From Dermanyssus gallinae (taxonomy: Eukaryota; Arthropoda; Arachnida; Mesostigmata; Dermanyssidae): DNA of 64,000 bases. Below the pieces are notes generated by a model that was not told the DNA's origin, ran no database searches, and saw only the letters and a list, made by a program, of their open reading frames with translations. The translations under genes were made by a program, and so were the position numbers. Location: positions 17,501 to 81,500 of the forward strand of contig QVRM01002236.1 of the NCBI GenBank assembly GCA_003439945.1, written 5' to 3'. Shown in pieces: positions 45,591 to 57,186 of this stretch (position 1 is the first letter of the stretch; each line of letters begins with the position of its first letter).

Positions 45591-48572
45591 AAGAAATTAA
45601 TCCAGCCGAACTGCCAAAAAGGTGCCCGCGACGCTTCCTTTCTCCAAGAATAAACTCCACGACTCGTTCCGCGTGTTGTGATCTTTCTATTTCATGCTCT
45701 CTCTATCTCGTTTCGCTATTTGTGTCTTTTTTAAGGTGTGCCAAAGGCGCCTGCGGCAGTGTCACTTCGTTGACAACCGATCTAACTAACAAATAACAAC
45801 GACCACGATGAGTGTATTTCTAGTCTTTCGAATTGGTAAGAGCGTATCTCCTGGCGACAGCCTCTCTCTATAGCAGACTGAGCGCCTCACCGGTGTCGCA
45901 TTATGCACAAAAACACAACAAAATAAAACTAAATAACAGCGTGCTGTCCTTGGTGACATGCTGGCCTTCCAGTGCCCCGACTTTTGTACTTACTCGCCGT
46001 ATGCTGTTATGTAACATGTGCTCGGTATACATTTGAATGTTCTTTTCGGCAAGCAGACTTTTCGATCGTCACTACTTGTTTTGTTTTGAATTATATTTCA
46101 CTTTTCGAAACGCAAAGACTGACGTACGACAGACAGAGCGACATCAATACGCACACAATTAAATAGAGAACAGCTCTGAACCTTATCTTAGATAGTAGTT
46201 CAATCGGTCATTCAAAAACGAACGCGATGAGCTCCATCCGTACAGCCTTCGCTTCAACAAAAACTGGTGGACTTCGCTTCGATTGAACGCGGCGACGTAC
46301 GGACCAAATCCGCGCCTAGGCGAACGCGGCTGATGCACCACATGGACCGGCAGTGAAGTAGAGCCAGCAACCTAATCTAATTGAAAATCGGTCCCGTCGG
46401 TACCGATGCTGTTCCAGTCATTCGCTAACAGAACATAGGCAGGCGGCGCCGGCAAACGCTGCGGCTAAAGCTGGCAAAATGCGGACCCTCGGCACGAAGC
46501 TCAGCGCAGCTCAAGGGGCGTTCAGCCTCTGGTAGCCTTCAAGCTGTCCAAAGGCGCATTCGCGCCTATTGAGTCGTACAGTCGGCTGATAAATCGCAAA
46601 GCCACTGCTGGCTTGGCTTTAGTGCGTTCTTCAATGCGCTCCCGGTACCGGCAACCTGCTTCTTTCCAGTCACGGGTTCATCGTCCGCAACCACTCGCAC
46701 AATGATGGACAGTAGAAATTGCCAAAGCAATACTCCGGTGTTGTTTTTTGAGAAAATAGCGGACATTTCTAGCTCTCTCTTTTGACGTCTCGACCTCCGG
46801 ACTGAATATGATGGATGAGCATGACTGCTTCGAGTAAAGGTCAGCCCCAAGGCTGCAGCACGTAGATTTCACTACCTCGCATGTCTGTCAAAGCTACAGA
46901 AAAACAACTGTGGTTAACTACACCGTTCAAACGGCCATCTGAAGAGTATCCACAGACGCCACCAGACAGAGTGTGGGGGTAACGAAAAAATTCACACTAG
47001 TCGTTTGATGGACATGGACACAGAGAAGATGTTCGGTGCACAACTCAACTCTTAGAATGTTTTTTCTAGTGTCTTTTAACAACTTTTGTAAAAGTTGTTA
47101 TAATACACTTGAAAAAAAACAGTGCATAATAACACACTTTGCACAAGTTGTTATAATACACTAGAATGTTACAAGACCACTGCCAGCCGATCTGGTACTT
47201 TAGCCGTCTGCTACATGGTGTGGCGCCAGGTGGGGTGCGAACGAGTCGCACTGGAGTCTTAGTGCCAGGCCGGAGACGTTAACTGCGGTTCCATACGCAT
47301 CCCACAGAAGATCGTCAACTCGTCTTACCTAGAACAAACGAAAGAGAGGAACACTGGCTTAGATTAGCGGCATGTGTCGGTTTTTGTGTCGTGTACTTCA
47401 CAAATGTCTACGTGGATAGTAATCCTGACTCCTAGATGTACGGACAACACAGAAGATAAGCGCAGAAATGAACGACGTGAACCGTCAGTGGGCGTTATTT
47501 GGTGCAAAACAGCGTGGTATGTTGGTATTGGGGAAAAAACGTGGCTAGGCTCAAGTCAAAATATCGAAATATGAACTCATTACAGACATTCGCGGAAAAG
47601 ACTCGAAGCTCGACGTCCAAGGGACAGCCATCATGATTATGATTATTATTTCTATTATTATCATTTTGACATATGTTTTCCTTCAATGAGTAGCGATTTG
47701 CTCACGAGATCGATACAGTAAAGACGAGGGCATAGGTCCCCCCCTGACGGCTGTACTGTACGACAGTGTCGTACCGTGATGGAGTTCTGATCGCCTCGTT
47801 GATAGCATCACAGTGACGATACATCATAAACGCGGAAGATAAGCCCGGTATGCACTCACGTGCCGGGCGGGTACGCGGATCAGCCTAATTGCTGGCAGCA
47901 TGGCTGGCCGGCCGGGCGGGCGGGAAGGGAAGTTGTTTCATCAATCCTTCGTTCAAGCCCATGCGCAACCTCCGCAGTACAGAGGCTGTATGCTTTCGAG
48001 TGTTTTGCAAGTACTCATGAATAAAGCTATGTGTTTCATTCATTCATTTATTCATTCATCGAACATCAGCCAGGCGCAACAGTAACACTAATCGTAGTCT
48101 TTTGCTGAAGTCGAAACCGAAACTCATTGACCAGAAGCCGACATGAAAACGACGGCTGGACAAGCAGACAGACTACTGCCGAGCTACGAAACTATCTCAT
48201 GTCAGTCTTCTGTTCTACCCCGTTCAACCCCCCCCACCCCGCGCCCCCCACCTCTTCACACAGCGCGCCCACTTCGTCCGCTGCCCGGGGGTAATTGTCA
48301 TCGACTTGACAGCAGCGGTTGATATCGATCGTACGCTGCAGAAGATTTCACCACATTGGATTTTCCACTGCACCGAGCGCCGAGTTCCGAGCGTGAGGTG
48401 CACGACTGTCGTGGCTAGACCGCAATGAGATGCACGACTACCGCGTTCTTGTATGGCCCCTACCCAACATCGTCGGCGTCATCGTTCCACTGCCGTGGTC
48501 GTGATCGCTCACTTCGTTTCGCCTCTTTGTTCCCGGCCACAAGGCAATCATTCTTACACATCTTTATACATA

Positions 48573-48575
<3 letters not shown>
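45591..48575. other. Nearly 3 kb with few simple repeats
   Basis: No gene is recognised. The part at 46200-46600 is CpG-richer than its surroundings. Short inverted words such as ATCGGT/ACCGAT near 46384-46405 occur. A C-rich patch lies at about 48228-48252. The longest frame (46566-46850, minus) has no recognised family. Confidence 0.5.
47053..47170. repeat. Imperfect palindrome between 9-bp direct repeats
   Basis: TAGAATGTT occurs at 47053-47061 and 47162-47170. Between them, CTAGTGTCTTTTAACAACTT (47066-47085) is nearly the reverse complement of 47145-47164 (two mismatches). The left arm also contains AACAACTTTT adjoining AAAAGTTGTT, a perfect inner 10-bp hairpin with a 2-base loop. The arms are not symmetric to the direct repeats, so this is not a clean transposon structure. 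Confidence 0.7.
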
Positions 48576-48576
<1 letters not shown>

Positions 48577-48609
<33 letters not shown>

Positions 48610-48862
48610 GACGGTACAAAGCCGATAGTGCCACGAAGCAGCAGCAGCAGCAGCAACAACAGCAGACGAGACATGATGAAGTCGTGCACGATTCCAGTGC
48701 CGCGCTTGCCTACATTTTACCCCATAGCCCCCGGAAGGCACACGTCATCACCACATGTATGGCTATATGCGTGCACATGTATGTATATACACATATGTTT
48801 AAATGTGCATATACATACACATACGTCTCTGGATCTTCGTATTCTGTTTTCCCGTTCTCTCT

Positions 48863-48902
<40 letters not shown>
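48577..48902. repeat. TA tract, AGC tract, TA tract
   Basis: TA at 48577-48605, AGC/AAC triplets at about 48637-48664, and TA at 48864-48902 following CTCTCTCC. The DNA between is unique. Confidence 0.95.
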
Positions 48903-48904
<2 letters not shown>

Positions 48905-48998
48905 GCAGGTTTTGTGTAATTACGATACATTCAATATTGATAAAAATTACCTGCGCAGTTGCCGCTTGCGATTTTCTCTAGTTCATTTACAGTGCAAT

Positions 48999-49019
48999 AA
49001 ATATATATATATATATATA
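48999..49019. repeat. (TA)n tract
   Basis: A short pure TA tract immediately upstream of the family B SINE. Confidence 0.95.
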
Positions 49020-49027
49020 GATATAAT

Positions 49028-49318
49028 GTGACGGCGTGGCCTAGGGGATTAGTGCGATAGTCACGCTTGTCATCTTCCGGGGTGTCGCCGGTTCGATCCC
49101 TGTTGTTGTTGATCGAATTTTCTTTGGGCAATGCCCATTGAGAATACATGACAAACCATAACTCGCTGAGAGTCAGCGATCCTTCTGATATCACAATGAC
49201 TGTTGGGGAACCCTAGATATCTCAACATGTTCACTAACACTGCTTTATGCGCCCCTGATATAAAAGGGCCACATATGAACTTAGGTATACATGTCAAGCG
49301 AACAACATATACATCCAT
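49028..49318 (+). mobile_element. tRNA-derived SINE, family B, copy 2 (intact promoter boxes)
   Basis: The head carries an A box TGGCCTAGGGG (49037-49047) and a B box GGTTCGATCCC (49090-49100), 53 bp apart. This is the internal promoter of a tRNA-derived SINE. The word GCTTGTCATC between them sits where an anticodon arm would be and is similar to the tRNA-Asp (GTC) arm, so an Asp-type ancestor is a plausible inference. The body of about 220 bp aligns with 39523-39844 and includes the hairpin word GCTGAGAGTCAGC (49165-49177). It ends near CATCCATC. Target-site duplications are not clear because the left flank is TA-rich. It encodes no protein. Confidence 0.85.
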
Positions 49319-50089
49319 CCAATACTGTTATACGTCTGCAGTGCAGCATACTATGCAATATATGTTTTTGTCTTTGCCTCTCATTGGCTTTGTTCGTTTG
49401 GCTAAGCCGTCGATGTCGTATGGAGCTCTCTTAGCCAATCACTCTCCAGGTTGAGACTTGATTTTCATCACTTCTCTTCCGCCTTTGATCAGCGCCGTCA
49501 GAAAACTGCTCACATAAGCGCATATATGTCAATCAATCAATATCCCGTACGGATCCGATCACTTATCAACGAATAGAGCGAGAGTTACAGTGCACTGTTT
49601 CTAGAAGGCTGCACCTGATCGTGCACAGCGATCGCAGCGACGACAATCACCCCAAGAATCACGAATAACGAAGACAATTAGCAAAAATTAGCAAACGGCA
49701 CTCGATTACGATTTCGGTGGGTGGCTGCAATCAGCAATCACACTCAGCAGTCGAACCCGAAGCAGCAGCAGCAGCAGCAACTACAAAACAACGACAATAA
49801 CAACGGACATAGCAATAATTATACAGCAAGAACAAGAACGAACGACAGCTACGCTGTATAAATGGGGGCATTAATGGTCGTGACAGGGCGAGAAACGACC
49901 CAGTGGTGTCCGCACTCCTCCGCCTTTACCAGGAGAGGTGTCGTGGAATGCACGCATGTCGCCGCTATGGGCGATCCATTTCGATGTACCTAGACGATGT
50001 ATGCAGACACCGCCTACGTAACAGGAAAGTAACAGACTCTCACGAACGGCTCGAACCGGCCCAGACTCAGGCCTCGGCAGGGAAACACA
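49319..50089. other. Unique sequence with a CAG run
   Basis: AGC triplets lie at about 49760-49780, followed by AAC words. No gene is recognised. Confidence 0.55.
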
Positions 50090-50215
50090 CACATAGAGAA
50101 AGACAAAGGCGAGAAAGAGAGAGAGGGGGTAGGGAGAGGGGAGAGAGAGGGGGTGGAGAAATGGGGAGAAAGAGAGAGAGGGCGGGGGTAGAGAGAGAGA
50201 TTTGTAGAGAGAACT
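50090..50215 (+). repeat. Polypurine tract with G-quadruplex motif
   Basis: Over 110 bp are almost entirely A and G on the plus strand, mixing GA dinucleotides with G-runs. Four G-runs at 50125-50129, 50132-50134, 50138-50141 and 50149-50153, with loops of 2, 3 and 7 bases, satisfy the common G3+N1-7 quadruplex rule. The tract may also form triplex (H-) DNA. Confidence 0.9.
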
Positions 50216-52004
50216 CGCGACCCAGCGCTGACGCTGGTGGCGAGTCGACGCTCAGGTCGATGTCAATCTAATCACGTCACGCTACAGCACTTCGCGGTGG
50301 CCACTTCGCGCCGATAGATCTATAGTAGTAGTACTGTAGTCGGCCGTCAGCCCGATAGGCCCGAACAACGAAGTTTCTACAAACGTCCTGCGCGACAGGA
50401 CAGCCCAGTCTGCCGCGGTCGCTGCTGCACCTCACAGCCGACACTTCCCCCAGCAGCAGCAGCAGCAGCGGCAGCAGCATCATCACCATCAACATCATCG
50501 GGCGACTTTCGGGGGGTTTGAAGTCCAGGGTCCAGATCGATCGATGACTCGGACCGACGCCTGCCGATCCTAGCTCTCATACGCTAGACGAAGAGTACAG
50601 TGTTCCCAAAGACATTATGCTAATATCGAGTCCAACAGAAGCTCTGCTGTACAACACTGTGTAGGCGGCAGCGACAAGAGCAGCAACAAACACAACAACG
50701 CCATAAGAAAGTGAGTGGTTGTTGTTGTTGTTGTTGTTTTGTTGTTCTATTTATTATATGTTTGTGTTATAATTGTCATTTTAGTCATGACAGTTTCACA
50801 ATGCTATGCATACATTTGAAAAGGAAACGCTAGCGGATTTTGCACGCAAATTTACAATCGGTACAGAACCCACGCAGAATTGCTAAATTTGTGCCATAAA
50901 TGCAGCAGCAGCAGCAATTAAGTTTTGATGTACAGACAATGATCAATAGAAAACGCCTACTCATACCCCAAAGGAGAACACTGTCGCACATTTTCCGTTT
51001 TCAAGTTGTGACACTATGTATTATTTTGTAGACGAAAACTAGTCATGTTTTCTTCGATATTCTTAATTGTTGGTTCCACACCTACAACCTATTCGGTGCG
51101 TACGTAGTTCATGGCTGTCATCACCTCGTCCGTTCGAATACGAACATCCATATTCACGAGGAGTAACACAGAGTGCATCTGTCGACTGTGTAGATTCTGT
51201 GCTCTCAGGCGTGTACAAAGCATCAAGCGTCTGCCTATCCTTCTGGCCCTTACAAAGGGATCACTGCATTGCTTCTCTCGAATGACATGCCGAGAGTAGT
51301 TGACAACAGCATAAGTAGCAACGCTATATACATACGCAATATAAGTGAAATAAATGTTATGATGTAACGTTCATTTAGAGGTCGTATCACTACTTTGTAG
51401 AACTATTCAAGACAGAAGAGAGATAGATAGATCGAGTTGTAAAATACTAGACATGAATGTCTCAAGTAGAAACGTGTGCCAAATAAATCTTGACAATAAA
51501 TACTTTGCCACGTATTTTTTGACAAAAAAAGAAGAGAAAAACAACAGCGACAATAATATTACCATATTACCTACTCTGTGTCGAGCACGCATGCAACTGA
51601 CTCGTGGCCACAGACTACAATCTGAGCCGTGATCAGCCACCCCACCACTGTGTGAGGTGTGGCGTTTACCCGAAAACAATACCACCGCAGGTCACATTTG
51701 AATGCGACGACGGTTACTTCACGAAAGCCCAGCTAGTGGCAGCCCTAGTTCTGGGGAAGAGAGAGAACCAACACGCACCAGCCATTCAACTGGATTGAGA
51801 GCTCCCTTGGAGCGCTAGGGAAAACATTTGGGTACACATGTAATGGCTGAACAAAACTTTGCTCGCCTCTGAAGTCAAAACTGATTGTAATATAGGGTAG
51901 ACAGAAGACCAGAATAATAATGACAATAATAATAATAAAAAAACGACGACGATGTGGAGACAATAAACATTAGACAACAAACATCAAACGAATCAGTGGC
52001 AGCG
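50216..52004. other. Mostly unique sequence
   Basis: A CAG run (about 50452-50480) and a GTT run (50717-50740) are present. The frame at 51604-51798 (64 codons, GTG start preceded by an in-frame stop) contains HCVRCGVYPK, a CxxC-type pair that is too little to call a zinc-binding domain. No gene is recognised. Confidence 0.5.
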
Positions 52005-52095
52005 TCGACAACAACAGCAGCAACAACAAGAACAACAACAGCAGCAGCAACAACAACAACAGCTGCAACAACAACCACAAAAATAACAACAATGC
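52005..52095 (+). repeat. AAC/AGC trinucleotide field
   Basis: AAC triplets with AGC and AGA variants, followed by AACAACAATG. Confidence 0.95.
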
Positions 52096-52280
52096 AGCAT
52101 AAGCATCAACGGCTGCAGCGACAGTCACGGGAAGTGCCGTCTGGAAGACAAGAAACCCCAGAATATTTTGGCTAGCCGTTCGAAAATGGGCCGGGCCGAC
52201 CACAGTACCACCAGCTGTAGCAGCAGCAACAAGCCCAACAACAAAAACACAAAGCGCACCGTTGTTTGGATGGGTGTATG

Positions 52281-52311
<31 letters not shown>

Positions 52312-52312
52312 C
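52281..52312 (+). repeat. GA run followed by G10
   Basis: A GA dinucleotide run ends in about ten G. A complementary-type C-run patch lies at about 52429-52447. Confidence 0.94.
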
Positions 52313-52880
52313 GGGCGGTCTATTATCATCATATGTCTTCTTGTTTCGTTATCTGCCATCTTTGTTTGGCACTGTTGTGGAGATCGTCATGATTCTCTTC
52401 GTCGTAATGTCGAACGTGGTTGTAGTTGCCCCCCCCCCTCCCCCCTCCAACCCGAAGGTCACCGCATACCGATATACAACAGGCAGGCAAATGGCGACCA
52501 CGATGACAACAGCAACAACAACAAAAACGTCGGCTAATGGAAACTTCTGCAGCGGCAGCTAAGAATCATATAGGCGCAAATAATAATAATAATAATACGC
52601 GACTCGTCGTTGTTGAGGCTGCAGCTTGTGCTGTGCATTGTTCGTGGCTTGACCAGCTAGGTGAACGCCATTTCATGTCTGAAGCGTCTTAAGCGTCTGT
52701 GTGAACTGGAGTAGCGTATCCAAACAAATACAAATTATGCTAAATAAACAATGGAACCAAGATCAAATCGCGTTGTATAAAATTGCCAATGTTTACGCCG
52801 CACACACGCGAGGATTCGCTCACCCAAACGATGCTATCATATGAACTTGACATGGCATGAGGCCCTCGCCACGCTACAAC
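52313..52880. other. Unique sequence with AAC and AAT patches
   Basis: AAC triplets (about 52507-52525) and an AAT run (52580-52598) are present. No gene is recognised. Confidence 0.55.
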
Positions 52881-52925
52881 TAGCGTAGCACCTCACTTAA
52901 GAGATATAACTTTCAACACTAAGTA

Positions 52926-53002
<77 letters not shown>

Positions 53003-53046
53003 TTTGAATACTTAAAGTTATATCTCTTAAACGAAGAACTACGCTA
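52881..53046. repeat. Palindrome with a long (TA)n core
   Basis: TTAAGAGATATAACTTT (52897-52913) pairs perfectly with AAAGTTATATCTCTTAA (53014-53030). Exactly eight bases outside each arm, TAGCGTAG (52881-52888) pairs with CTACGCTA (53039-53046). The core (52928-52999) is TA. Equal 8-base spacers show that the outer and inner pairs belong to one original inverted repeat whose spacers have diverged. Inside the arms, one side carries a small insertion relative to the other. Confidence 0.92.
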
Positions 53047-54079
53047 TCTGTAGGCGAAACGCAAGAACTCACACGTGCAGTGTCGTTCTCGTACTCTTCA
53101 CGTTACGATTGTGTTTTACAATGGTGAAGAAATCGGTATCGATCGACTAGGCCTAAGTAATTCAGGCCGTCCACAATGAGTGAAATCCGACAGCGGGTGT
53201 GGGTACACCAACATCGCGTCTTTCATCCAGCTGCCTCTGAGCAGGCGGCTCCTAGTCCGTCCGCAAAGCAACGAGCAAGGGAGGTTGCATCTTCTATGTC
53301 CCGCTTCACTTTCCACCATTCTCCACCTCGTCTGGTGTTGATGGTGGTGGTAGTGGTGGTCTGGTTGACGGGCGGTTTCGTATTCGTTCCTTTGATCTCC
53401 TACGACATGTGGGTGCGGGAGCGAGCGCGTTCTCGTCCTGCCCCTCGCCCGGTGACTCCCTTCCCGCCGTGACTCCCGTAACGCTCGGGAAGTGAATAAA
53501 TTCCTGAATGAATTGGGACCGACGATGGACGGCGAGGTGGACGCCGTCGTCTTCGCTTAAGCTTCGCGCGATGGACGGAACTAGGCATCAGCAGCAACCG
53601 TGACTACGGCTGGGGTTGGATGAGGTATGAGGTGCAGCGCCCCAGGCGGGGTAATTCACATTAATGAGCTTCCGTTCTCTATTTCTTGCTTCCTTCCTTC
53701 CTTGTTCTCTTTTTATCTAGCTCTTACTTCTTCTTCTCTCTGTCCAACGCCTCCCACCATTCTTCCCACTACTCTCTCCATCTGCGTACCGCCCCCAGGT
53801 TGCTTCCAGGTTCTCTCCCAGTAAAGCTCTCAATCTCCGGTCGGAAATCGACACCCCACTTTGCACCAAATCTGCACGCTAGTACCCTCTAGATTAACAA
53901 CAACCCTTTCGTTCAAACTTGCTCTGCATAGCGACAACCACGACAATGACAACAGCGTCCCGGGTCGCCAGATTTGTCCTTGTTTCAACCCCCCCCCCTC
54001 TCTCTCTCTCGTACGTTGTCAAATTTCCTATTGTCCCTTTCTCATCGCCCCTGGCATTGTTCGCCCTATCTCCTTGGCT
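53047..54079. other. Mostly unique sequence with pyrimidine-rich part
   Basis: GGTGGT words (about 53341-53363), a CCTT run (about 53690-53705) and a C-run followed by CT dinucleotides (about 53989-54010) are present. Confidence 0.5.
53176..53472 (+). other. Unsupported 98-codon ATG frame
   Basis: ATG in the context CCACAATGA opens a frame with a polar N-terminus (MSEIRQRVWVHQHRVFHPAA), a hydrophobic segment (residues about 53-75, VLMVVVVVVWLTGGFVFVPL) and a basic, Pro-rich tail. Part of the hydrophobic segment translates GGTGGT repeats. The start context is good and the N-terminus is non-repetitive, but no family is recognised. Confidence 0.15.
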
Positions 54080-54096
54080 ATGTTTATATATATGAA

Positions 54097-54140
<44 letters not shown>
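54080..54140. repeat. (TA)n tract
   Basis: TATATATGAATC precedes 41 bp of pure TA (54100-54140). Confidence 0.97.
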
Positions 54141-54147
<7 letters not shown>

Positions 54148-55062
54148 TCCTTATATGCTGCCCTCGACACAATAAAATACAGGAAGCCCCACAACGTCAT
54201 CGAAAAAGCACCACGCGTTTACACGTTCACACACACACACAACCGAATCTGGTCATTGTTGCAGGTCCGACTGCTGCCCTTTTATCACTTCTACCCTTCA
54301 GCGGAAGGGAGAGACACTAACGACAGTAACAAAAATAGAAACACCAACCTACCGACATTGGTCGACGCCCAACTGAACAATCATTATCACCTCGTCATAG
54401 TTAGTAGCAACATGTAAACAGTGCTCTTAATAATAGCAACAACACCCAATCGATTTAGCATAAATTCTAAATCACAACGAGCTGAAAGTAAAACATTTCA
54501 TAGGCCAACGAGAGAAGAAAGGAATTCAGTGTATCGGGGAGGCAAACAGCACAGGCGTTCTTTATGTTTGCTGTGCTGACATCAAGCTCTATGCGAGGCC
54601 TGTTGCGCCGGCGTCTTAGTTCCTGTATAGTAGCCCTGCAAGGCGTGCCTGTGGAGAGAACAAGATAATCAGCCACATCCAGGCAGGATAAAACGAAAAC
54701 GCAATTTGCTACTGCTGCTGCTGCTGTTGTTGTTGTGTGTGCATGTGGGAGAATTGTTATTGCCGTTTTGGTGTTGATTGTGTGGTGATGGCCCTCCGTG
54801 CGTGGCCCTGTCCTGGCGGCCTGTCTCGTTGCCCACCGAGTCGACAAAAATACCGCAGGCGCCTCGTGAGGGGCGCAGCTTACTTCTTTCGCTTCCAAGC
54901 CACCCTCAGGGCCATTGCCAACTCCCCTTCAGAACATTGCGGCTAAGCGACTCAGCATCGTCAGAAGCGTCATACGGAGAGAGAGAGAGAGAACTAGCTG
55001 TCGGGGGCACCGGCCCTGTGCGTTCGCCCCTCCATTCTCTAGCTATGTGGGCGTTTGTTCCT
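54141..55062. other. Unique sequence with a GCT/GTT run
   Basis: CTG then TTG triplets lie at about 54710-54738 and a GA run at 54977-54992. Frames on both strands overlap without a recognised domain. Confidence 0.5.
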
Positions 55063-55147
55063 TCATATATATATACATATGCATTAATGTGCACATATAT
55101 GTATATATAGTATATGTGTACCTGTGTGTATATATATATATATATAT
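55063..55147. repeat. Degenerate TA/CATA block
   Basis: TA with CATA, TGTA and GCAT interruptions ends in 20 bp of pure TA (55128-55147). Confidence 0.92.
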
Positions 55148-55777
55148 CCACTCCATCGGCAAAGTGCATGTGGGAGGATTCCTCTGCCCAGACCACTCGG
55201 CAGAGGGGAGTAATACTCGAGAGGCTCCCCTGGCGTACTAGCGTTACTGCTATTGGCGAGCACCGCGTGTATGCTAAAGCATCCCTCATCTTTCTCCTAT
55301 GTACAGTGTCCATTGCCATCACGAGACCACCGCTGAACCACCCTCACCGTATGCCCCGGACTGGCTATCCCATAGTTGGTCGCAAATAGGCCCACATGGT
55401 GCGACACAGTCGAAAACGAACCACATAGAGCAGCAGACAGCCGCACAGTGACGCGCTCTCAGGCTAGAAAACCTTGTTTCGCTTGAACGAGTTACACAGC
55501 AATGAAATACACCTTCCTACCTATCTACCACCATACTCAGATCTGACCATCTTATCTAATGAGCGTGAATCGATAGAAGAATGCCACCTTGTTCATGGTT
55601 TTCATCGCCACCAAAGAGACAATAGCGACAAAGACGACGACAGCAACAAAAGGCCCTAAACCCACACTAACCCGACCAGTAGAATAAACTATCCGATCCT
55701 AATGCATCTCGTTTAACACTCGAACAGGCAAATGCTGTGAGGGCATCTTGATGTATCAAAAGTTTCTCTCTCCATCC
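55148..55777. other. Unique sequence, no gene recognised
   Basis: Mixed-composition DNA without a domain-bearing frame. Confidence 0.5.
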
Positions 55778-55810
55778 CCATCTCTCTCTATATATATATA
55801 TATATATATA
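55778..55810. repeat. Compound CT-TA tract
   Basis: CCATCTCTCTC runs directly into 22 bp of TA. Confidence 0.95.
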
Positions 55811-56572
55811 AACATCAAAAACATACATATACTTGTATGAACATACTTATATACTACTTGTTGAGCTTGTTGTGGATCATGTTGAACATACACATATATA
55901 CTACTACATTGACATATAACACGCATATACGTACAAACGTACACATGCACATCGACAGAGGAGTTCACGGTATTTCTGTACGTCTGTGACCACCTCCGCC
56001 CACTTTCATCTCTGTAGTCGTGGTCGTCGCCACCGCTATATTCCAGGAACGAAACCAGCTGAAACGGTGCTGCCTCCTAAGATGATGTGTATGACGATGA
56101 TGATGACAGAGTGACACGATACGAAGTCACCACGGTGAGCAAATCAATCACCAGCGGTAACTGACGGAGTGATCGGTGAGGTTCGCAGAAGCACCGTCAT
56201 CACATCACCATCGTCGTCGTCGTCATCATCATCATCGTCGTCGTCATCACCACCACCTGAGGTGGCCTGATTCGTATGGCAAGCTAAGGGCCAATTGTAC
56301 CGTTCGACCAGTTGTAGGACCCTTACCACTTGACGAGACGATTTGTCTCTCGAATTGTTACGTCACACTGAATAGCCACCGCCGGCAACTGCAACACCAG
56401 CAGAGCAGCAACAGCAGCAGAGGGAGGCTGTCAACGCAGGTCATCCATGATTACTCAGCCCGACCCAGCCTCGGCAACGCGACCAAGCTATGAATGACTA
56501 TGGCGACATTGCAGGGCGACAGGGAAAACGACGCGTCGCGGGCATGCGTCACCTTGAGTGAACAAGGGAGCC
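55811..56572. other. Unique sequence with a GTC/ATC triplet run
   Basis: CGTCGT and CATCAT triplets alternate in blocks at about 56206-56256, the reverse frame reading as poly-Asp. No gene is recognised. Confidence 0.6.
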
Positions 56573-56605
<33 letters not shown>

Positions 56606-56820
56606 GATGAAGAAGACAAAGAAAGACGCGATAACAGGGGAAGGAAACAGGCAAGGCGAACGACCACAAGGAAGCCGATCGTTCAAGAAGGAGAAAATTC
56701 GAGCCAAGATTCGAGCCGGAAAGCTTGCTGCTGAGTAAGCTCTGCTCGCTCCGATGCGAGGACCTTTCCGCCTTCTGCCAAGTGCAGCGGTTGTTGTCGC
56801 TGTTGTTGTTGTTGTTGTGT
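56573..56820. repeat. TA tract and GTT tract
   Basis: TA with one ATTA shift (56573-56606) and GTT triplets (about 56789-56818), with unique DNA between. Confidence 0.94.
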
Positions 56821-57045
56821 CGTACTAGTTCCTTCCTAGTAAAATGGTGTGCCCCCCACCATGATGAATGTCAGTGACTGGCTATGCGTGCATGTTTGTG
56901 TGTGTGACTAATTGTGGTTGTTCACTGAACGTGTGTTCGGGTGTTTTTGGCTCAAACGAACAAGATATGAAGAGGAGGGATGTGACGTTTTTCTTATAAT
57001 ACGCGGGGGCGCGCAAGAAACAAGCGATATATTTCTCTCTCACAC

Positions 57046-57056
57046 TATATATATAC

Positions 57057-57102
<46 letters not shown>

Positions 57103-57186
57103 AATATTGTGATGATTTATTAATCATTTACAATACGTTTGCACACTCGGCAGTGCTCGCCTAAATATATATATATATACATATAC
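57046..57186. repeat. Two TA tracts
   Basis: TA with a CATATGTATA break (57046-57099) and a shorter TA tract (57163-57186). Confidence 0.95.

Noticed and set aside
48453..49031. 192-codon plus-strand frame, among the longest in the window
   Set aside because: Large parts read as alternating Tyr-Ile from TA tracts and poly-Gln from AGC/AAC triplets. The frame is open because these repeats lack stop codons in it.
49753..49765. Word resembling a reverse-strand B box (GTCGAACCCGAAGC)
   Set aside because: No A box lies at suitable spacing on the minus strand and the sequence does not fold as a tRNA.
51604..51798. CxxC pair in the frame HCVRCGVYPK as a zinc-finger gene
   Set aside because: There is a single CxxC with no second ligand pair at suitable spacing, no ATG, and an in-frame stop directly upstream.
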